A stretch of DNA of 7,409 bases from Candidatus Nomurabacteria bacterium (GTDB taxonomy: Bacteria > Patescibacteriota > Minisyncoccia > Phycocordibacterales > UBA918). Made by a program: the position numbers and the translations under genes. The notes under the pieces are model-generated. The model searched no databases and had not been told where the DNA came from. It was given only the letters and a program-made list of their open reading frames with translations. The stretch lies in NCBI GenBank assembly GCA_943359405.1, contig CALRHO010000042.1, positions 1-7,409 of the forward strand. Direction: 5' to 3'. Positions 4,068 through 7,409 of this stretch are shown piece by piece. How positions within the stretch are numbered: position 1 is the stretch's first letter; the number at the start of each line of letters is the position of its first letter.

Positions 4068-4811
4068 ATGTCAATTCGCAACCTGTTTGATTATTCAGTA
4101 CCGATGGTAGCGGCTGCTACTATTTTGGCACTGGGGGCGGTGGTAGTCGGGGGTATGGCAACACACACGGCACGTGACATCAAGTTAGCGCAGGATACGG
4201 TTGAGGTGACCGGTTCAGCCAAGCGCGCAGTGGTCTCAGATGCTGCGCGGTGGACTATTGGTCTTGAAGCACGAACAGGCCCTTTTGAGCAGTCACTGGG
4301 GTATGAGCGTATTCAACAAGCCACCGATCGAGTCGTTGCTTTTCTCACCGAACAGGGTTTTACTGAAATTGAAACACCGGCCATTACCAGCTATCCGCAG
4401 TATAATTACCCACAGTATGGTGAGCCGGTCTTTACTGGATACAGTGTGGGACGGTCAGTAATGGTTCGTAGTGGTGACGTGGAAAAACTCCAGGCCCTCA
4501 CCAATTCCATCGAACCATTTTCGGGTACCGGCTACACAGTTACGACGCAAATGTTTGAACTCACATATAGCAAACTCGCGGAGATGCGGGTAGATCTTCT
4601 CAGTGAAGCCATCACGGATGCCAAGGCGCGGGCAGAGGCGATAGCGTCTGAGTCTGGTCGTCAGGTGGGGACATTGCGTCAGGCTACGGGTGGTGTTGTT
4701 CAGGTCTTACCTCAAGGAGGTGTTGATATTAGTGACTCAGGTTATTACGATACGCAGAGTCTTAATAAGGAGGTAATGGTCACCGTGCGCGCCGCATTTG
4801 AACTTTGGTAA
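4068..4811 (+). CDS. SIMPL (DUF541) domain protein, membrane-anchored
   Basis: The 247-aa protein has a short cytoplasmic start, one hydrophobic segment (about residues 10-31, VPMVAAATILALGAVVVGG) and an extracytoplasmic SIMPL domain from about 44 to the end. The domain starts with the typical VEVTGSAKRAVVSDAARW strand and closes with a MVTVRAAFEL strand. The helix AEMRVDLLSEAITDAKARAEAIA before VGTLR is also characteristic. The layout fits the COG2859-type membrane-anchored members. SIMPL proteins of the YggE/BP26 type form oligomeric rings and have been linked to stress tolerance; the exact role here is unknown. No Shine-Dalgarno sequence precedes ATG 4068 (aagacttcttttt), so it may be translated from a short or leaderless transcript. 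It stands alone, with a terminator behind it and a convergent neighbour. Codons resemble the ATPase gene, unlike the array. Confidence 0.88.
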   Translation: MSIRNLFDYSVPMVAAATILALGAVVVGGMATHTARDIKLAQDTVEVTGSAKRAVVSDAARWTIGLEARTGPFEQSLGYERIQQATDRVVAFLTEQGFTEIETPAITSYPQYNYPQYGEPVFTGYSVGRSVMVRSGDVEKLQALTNSIEPFSGTGYTVTTQMFELTYSKLAEMRVDLLSEAITDAKARAEAIASESGRQVGTLRQATGGVVQVLPQGGVDISDSGYYDTQSLNKEVMVTVRAAFELW

Positions 4812-4888
4812 GAATATTGACCGAGTTCAGTCTACGGTCGTGGCCAGTGGCGCATCTCGTGGGCAGCGTCTGGGTGTTTTTTGCTGAT

Positions 4889-4920
4889 AACGGTAACGGT
4901 TTGGCCGTTACCGTTTTGTC
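4889..4920 (+). terminator. Rho-independent terminator of the SIMPL gene
   Basis: AACGGTAACGG (4889-4899) and CCGTTACCGTT (4905-4915) form a perfect 11-bp stem with loop TTTGG, followed by a T-rich tail (TTTTGTCGTTT from the stem end onward). It lies between convergent genes. On the minus strand the hairpin is followed by ATCAGC with no T-run, so it is directional for the + strand. The rest of 4812-4952 holds no gene. Confidence 0.8.
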
Positions 4921-4952
4921 GTTTGGGTAGGTGTATCCACTACGCGGACGGA

Positions 4953-5351
4953 CTAGTAGTTTGAGGTACGACCGCGCTTGAAACAGTCGAGACACTTAAG
5001 ATTGGCTGTACTGCGTGGGGTGAAAGGGAGCGTCGTGATGGCGCCACCGCATTGGCTACAGGTCCAGTGACCCGTGACTTTGGTTTTTTCGATAGGTGCT
5101 GCCATTTCGCCAAGGCCAAGGTCATCGCTTGGCATTGGCTCATCGGCTAGGGGTGCGTCAAAAGGAATATCTGGACCTTCGTCACTGGTGCCAACAGAGA
5201 AGGTGGGGGCTGGAGCGCTTTCGCTACTTCCACCACCCTTCTTCTTGGCGTAGCAGGTGCGACAGGTGAGGCCAGACTCGCTGCGGGGAATAAACGGTAG
5301 TTCGGTGATAGTCCCGCCGCAGCTGCCACATTTCCAGTTTCCTTGATGCAT
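4953..5351 (-). CDS. Twin zinc-ribbon protein (CxxC-x18-CxxC twice), 132 aa
   Basis: Two near-identical ribbons flank an acidic, proline-rich linker (about residues 40-92). Ribbon 1 has C8, C11, C30, C33 (WKCGSCGGTITELPF...LTCRTC); ribbon 2 has C98, C101, C120, C123 (WTCSQCGGAITTLPF...LKCLDC). Each should bind one zinc ion. This ribbon type, with the ITxLPFxPR signature, is one I associate with Patescibacteria. Its function is not established; nucleic-acid or protein binding is likely. I prefer ATG 5351 over an upstream in-frame ATG at 5408, because a good extended -10 box lies between them and the ribbon starts directly after MHQGN. There is no Shine-Dalgarno sequence (CATCTCATTTTTATG). It ends in TAG, which supports TAG being a true stop in this genome. 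Confidence 0.85.
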   Translation of the reverse strand: MHQGNWKCGSCGGTITELPFIPRSESGLTCRTCYAKKKGGGSSESAPAPTFSVGTSDEGPDIPFDAPLADEPMPSDDLGLGEMAAPIEKTKVTGHWTCSQCGGAITTLPFTPRSTANLKCLDCFKRGRTSNY

Positions 5352-5372
5352 AAAAATGAGATGATGGCGGTC

Positions 5373-5401
5373 AGTATAGCATTTTGTTGTATACATGTTC
5401 G
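5373..5401 (-). promoter_or_regulatory. Promoter of the zinc-ribbon gene
   Basis: On the minus strand TGCTATACT (5381-5373) is an extended -10 element with a near-consensus TATACT. CGAACA (5401-5396) is a poor -35 at 17 bp spacing. Transcription would start near 5366, leaving a leader of about 15 nt without a ribosome site. This supports the ATG 5351 start. Confidence 0.5.
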
Positions 5402-5452
5402 TCACCACGGTGTCCTCGCTTGTTGACTAATGGACTCGTACAATGGTGATGC

Positions 5453-7409
5453 ATGTACCACGGTCTATCCACCTCCGAAGTGGCCGAGAGGCAGACCGTC
5501 TTTGGGCGTAATGAGGTGCCGCCACCACGCTGGCGATTTCTGCGACTCTTGTGGCGACAGGTGAAGAGTTTGTTCATTCTCCTACTCCTCGCTGCCGCAC
5601 TCACCACCTGGCTTCTTGGTGAAGCGTTTGATGCCGCCTTTATTTTTCTCTTTGTCATCCTGGGGATAGGACTCTCATTGTTTCAAGAGTATCAGTCGGG
5701 TAGAGCGGCAGAGACCTTACGCCACTACTTGGTACGTACGATTACTGTGCGGCGAGCGGGCCACGATGTCGAGATACCGGTGGCTGAGGTAGTCCCTGGC
5801 GATATTCTCAAGCTCGAGTCGGGTGAGATTGTGCCGGCTGATGCAGTGGTGCGCTTTGCGCATGGTCTACAGGTCGATGAATCAACCTTCACCGGGGAGA
5901 GCGCGGTGGTGGGGAAGGAGGCTGCTGCGCCGGGTATACAAGAGAGCGCCTCGCACCTACTACAGGGCACGGTGATTGTTCGCGGATTGTGTTACGCAGA
6001 GGTTACTGCCACCGGTCGGAAGACTCGTCTCGCGGCGATTGCCGCATCGGTTGGTGGGGTAGGCGAGGCGAGTGAGGTGACCAAGGGGCTCGATCGTATC
6101 AGTACGTTTATTTTGCGAGCGACTGTACTTACTCTTATCGGCATGGTGGTAGCCAATGTGCTCATTGACGGACAACAGACGGACGTTCCTCACCTCCTTA
6201 TTTTTGCGATTGCGCTCGCTGTATCGGTCATACCAGAAGCGCTGCCACTGGTCATGACATTCTCACTTTCACGGGGAGCGCTTCGACTTGCCAAGGAGCA
6301 TGTGATTGTGAAGCGACTCACGTCGGTACAAGATCTTGGTTCCGTTGAGTTGCTCTGTACTGATAAAACCGGCACGATCACTGAAAATCATCTGGTATAT
6401 GTGAATGAGTATTTCATGCCGGGGGTACCTTGGCACCCGCTGGTGCTGTCTCGGCTCACTGCCCATGACCTAACCGAGCGACACCCTGAGCCGTTTGATT
6501 GCGCCACGGATGAAGCCCTCACAGCTGCGCAACGGGCAATTGTGGCTGCGTATGACCTCGTTCAAGAAGAGCCATTTGACCCCGCACTGCGCAGTAACGG
6601 GGCGTTGGTGCAGGATGGGAGTGGTCAGCAATTGCATATTCGGCGAGGTAGTCCCGAATACTTCTTGGCCCAGGGGCTCGTGTCTCGGGCGCTCGTCGGC
6701 CAGTGGCTCGATGATGAAGAGTCAGCGGGCCGGCGCGTTATCGGTGTGTCGTACGATGACGGAACGGGTATGCGTTTTGGAGGATTTCTCTCGTATACTG
6801 ATGTGCTCAAGACTACCACTGCAGCAACTCTGCGCGAGGCGCAGAAACTCAACGTAGTAGTGACGATAGTAACTGGTGATTCACGTCGAGTGGCTGCGGC
6901 TATTGGGCGACAGGTGTCGCTCGTGCAGCATGATGACCAGGTAATTGAGGCGGCAGACTTTTTTGCCTTGCCCCCCGAGGAGCAGCAGCGGCGTCTACCA
7001 GATATTCGTGTGTTTGCGCGCACGACGCCTGAAGAGAAACTTTCACTCATCACGCTCTTGCGACAGCGGTACGTGGTGGGCTTTTTGGGTGAAGGTATCA
7101 ATGATGCGGCGGCGCTTCGGGCAGCAAATGTGTCACTGGTTGTCCAATCGGCTTCCGACGTGGCGCGCGAGACGGCTGATATTGTGCTGACCCAGGCTGA
7201 CCTACGGGTCATTATTGCGGGTATTCGTCTTGGTCGGGAGACACATGCGAATACTGAAAAGTATATTCGTGCGACCTTGGTATCTAATTTTGGTAACTTT
7301 TATGCGGTGGCGGTAGCGTCCCTCTTTATTACATTTTTACCGATGCTGCCTAAGCAGCTATTACTCCTTAACCTGCTCTCGGATTTTCCAATGATGGCGA
7401 TTGCGTTTG
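5453..7409 (+). CDS. P-type cation-transporting ATPase, MgtA-like, 3' end beyond the window
   Basis: This is the first 652 codons of an ATP-driven membrane cation pump. In order it has: a Cation_ATPase_N-type start (GLSTSEVAERQTVFGRNEVP); M1-M2 at about 39-56 and 59-77; an actuator domain with TGES at 147-150; M3 (about 218-238); M4 with PEALP at 261-265; the phosphorylation site DKTGT with D304; a short nucleotide-binding domain with RGSPE (398-402); TGD at 474-476; a hinge GEGIND (546-551); and the start of M5-M6. The stretch VKRLTSVQDLGSVELLCTDKTG, and SNFGN...FLPMLP near the end, closely resemble bacterial Mg2+-importing MgtA (type IIIB), though the transported ion is not proven. The hinge aspartate is replaced by E547. 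ATG 5453 is the first possible start, because TGA lies in frame at 5447. GGTGAT at 5445-5450 is a very close ribosome site. Confidence 0.92.
   Translation, partial: MYHGLSTSEVAERQTVFGRNEVPPPRWRFLRLLWRQVKSLFILLLLAAALTTWLLGEAFDAAFIFLFVILGIGLSLFQEYQSGRAAETLRHYLVRTITVRRAGHDVEIPVAEVVPGDILKLESGEIVPADAVVRFAHGLQVDESTFTGESAVVGKEAAAPGIQESASHLLQGTVIVRGLCYAEVTATGRKTRLAAIAASVGGVGEASEVTKGLDRISTFILRATVLTLIGMVVANVLIDGQQTDVPHLLIFAIALAVSVIPEALPLVMTFSLSRGALRLAKEHVIVKRLTSVQDLGSVELLCTDKTGTITENHLVYVNEYFMPGVPWHPLVLSRLTAHDLTERHPEPFDCATDEALTAAQRAIVAAYDLVQEEPFDPALRSNGALVQDGSGQQLHIRRGSPEYFLAQGLVSRALVGQWLDDEESAGRRVIGVSYDDGTGMRFGGFLSYTDVLKTTTAATLREAQKLNVVVTIVTGDSRRVAAAIGRQVSLVQHDDQVIEAADFFALPPEEQQRRLPDIRVFARTTPEEKLSLITLLRQRYVVGFLGEGINDAAALRAANVSLVVQSASDVARETADIVLTQADLRVIIAGIRLGRETHANTEKYIRATLVSNFGNFYAVAVASLFITFLPMLPKQLLLLNLLSDFPMMAIAF

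Noticed and set aside
5352..5408. Upstream ATG 5408 as the start of the zinc-ribbon protein
   Set aside because: It would place the extended -10 promoter inside the coding region and add 19 residues that do not belong to the ribbon pattern.
6625..7212. 195-aa minus-strand ORF
   Set aside because: It is antisense to the well-supported P-type ATPase frame, has Ser/Arg/Thr-rich low-complexity sequence and no start context; it is a shadow ORF.

Overview
The window looks like an accessory region of an uncultured bacterium, most likely from the Candidate Phyla Radiation (Patescibacteria). This is an inference from three things: a small protein with two CxxC-x18-CxxC zinc ribbons of a type I associate with that group, Shine-Dalgarno-poor starts on the housekeeping-like genes, and a mosaic of small accessory genes. 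The standard code appears to hold: TGA, TAA and TAG all end plausible genes.

Layout. Positions 3-74 hold the last codons of an unknown + strand gene. An IS3-family insertion sequence (about 124-1263) follows, with orfA and orfB on the minus strand, a canonical A7G frameshift site and imperfect terminal repeats. Its right end supplies the last codons and the stop of an AT-rich minus-strand gene with a HEPN-like RN-x3-H motif (1247-1792), so that gene is probably truncated. From about 1900 to 3880 lies a run of three unrelated + strand genes: an aminoglycoside-phosphotransferase-like (TIGR02569-like) protein, a 108-aa orphan and an 88-aa orphan. Each is preceded by a copy of the same 31-32 nt direct repeat (1907, 2950, 3445). 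The first copy is followed by a large nested palindrome (1931-2112) whose 3' end resembles a tRNA-Ser 3' end. The array ends at a rho-independent terminator (3854-3880). Two of its three genes look damaged or recoded: the kinase-like gene has an in-frame amber codon, and the 88-aa gene needs a -1 frameshift.

From 4068 onwards the region looks chromosomal: a membrane-anchored SIMPL-domain protein with a strong terminator, a convergent twin zinc-ribbon protein, and, divergent from it, a P-type cation ATPase resembling MgtA that runs off the window end.

The most interesting signal is the repeat-punctuated array at 1900-3880. It behaves like a set of mobile gene cassettes, but the repeat does not match classical integron attC core sites and no integrase is in view.
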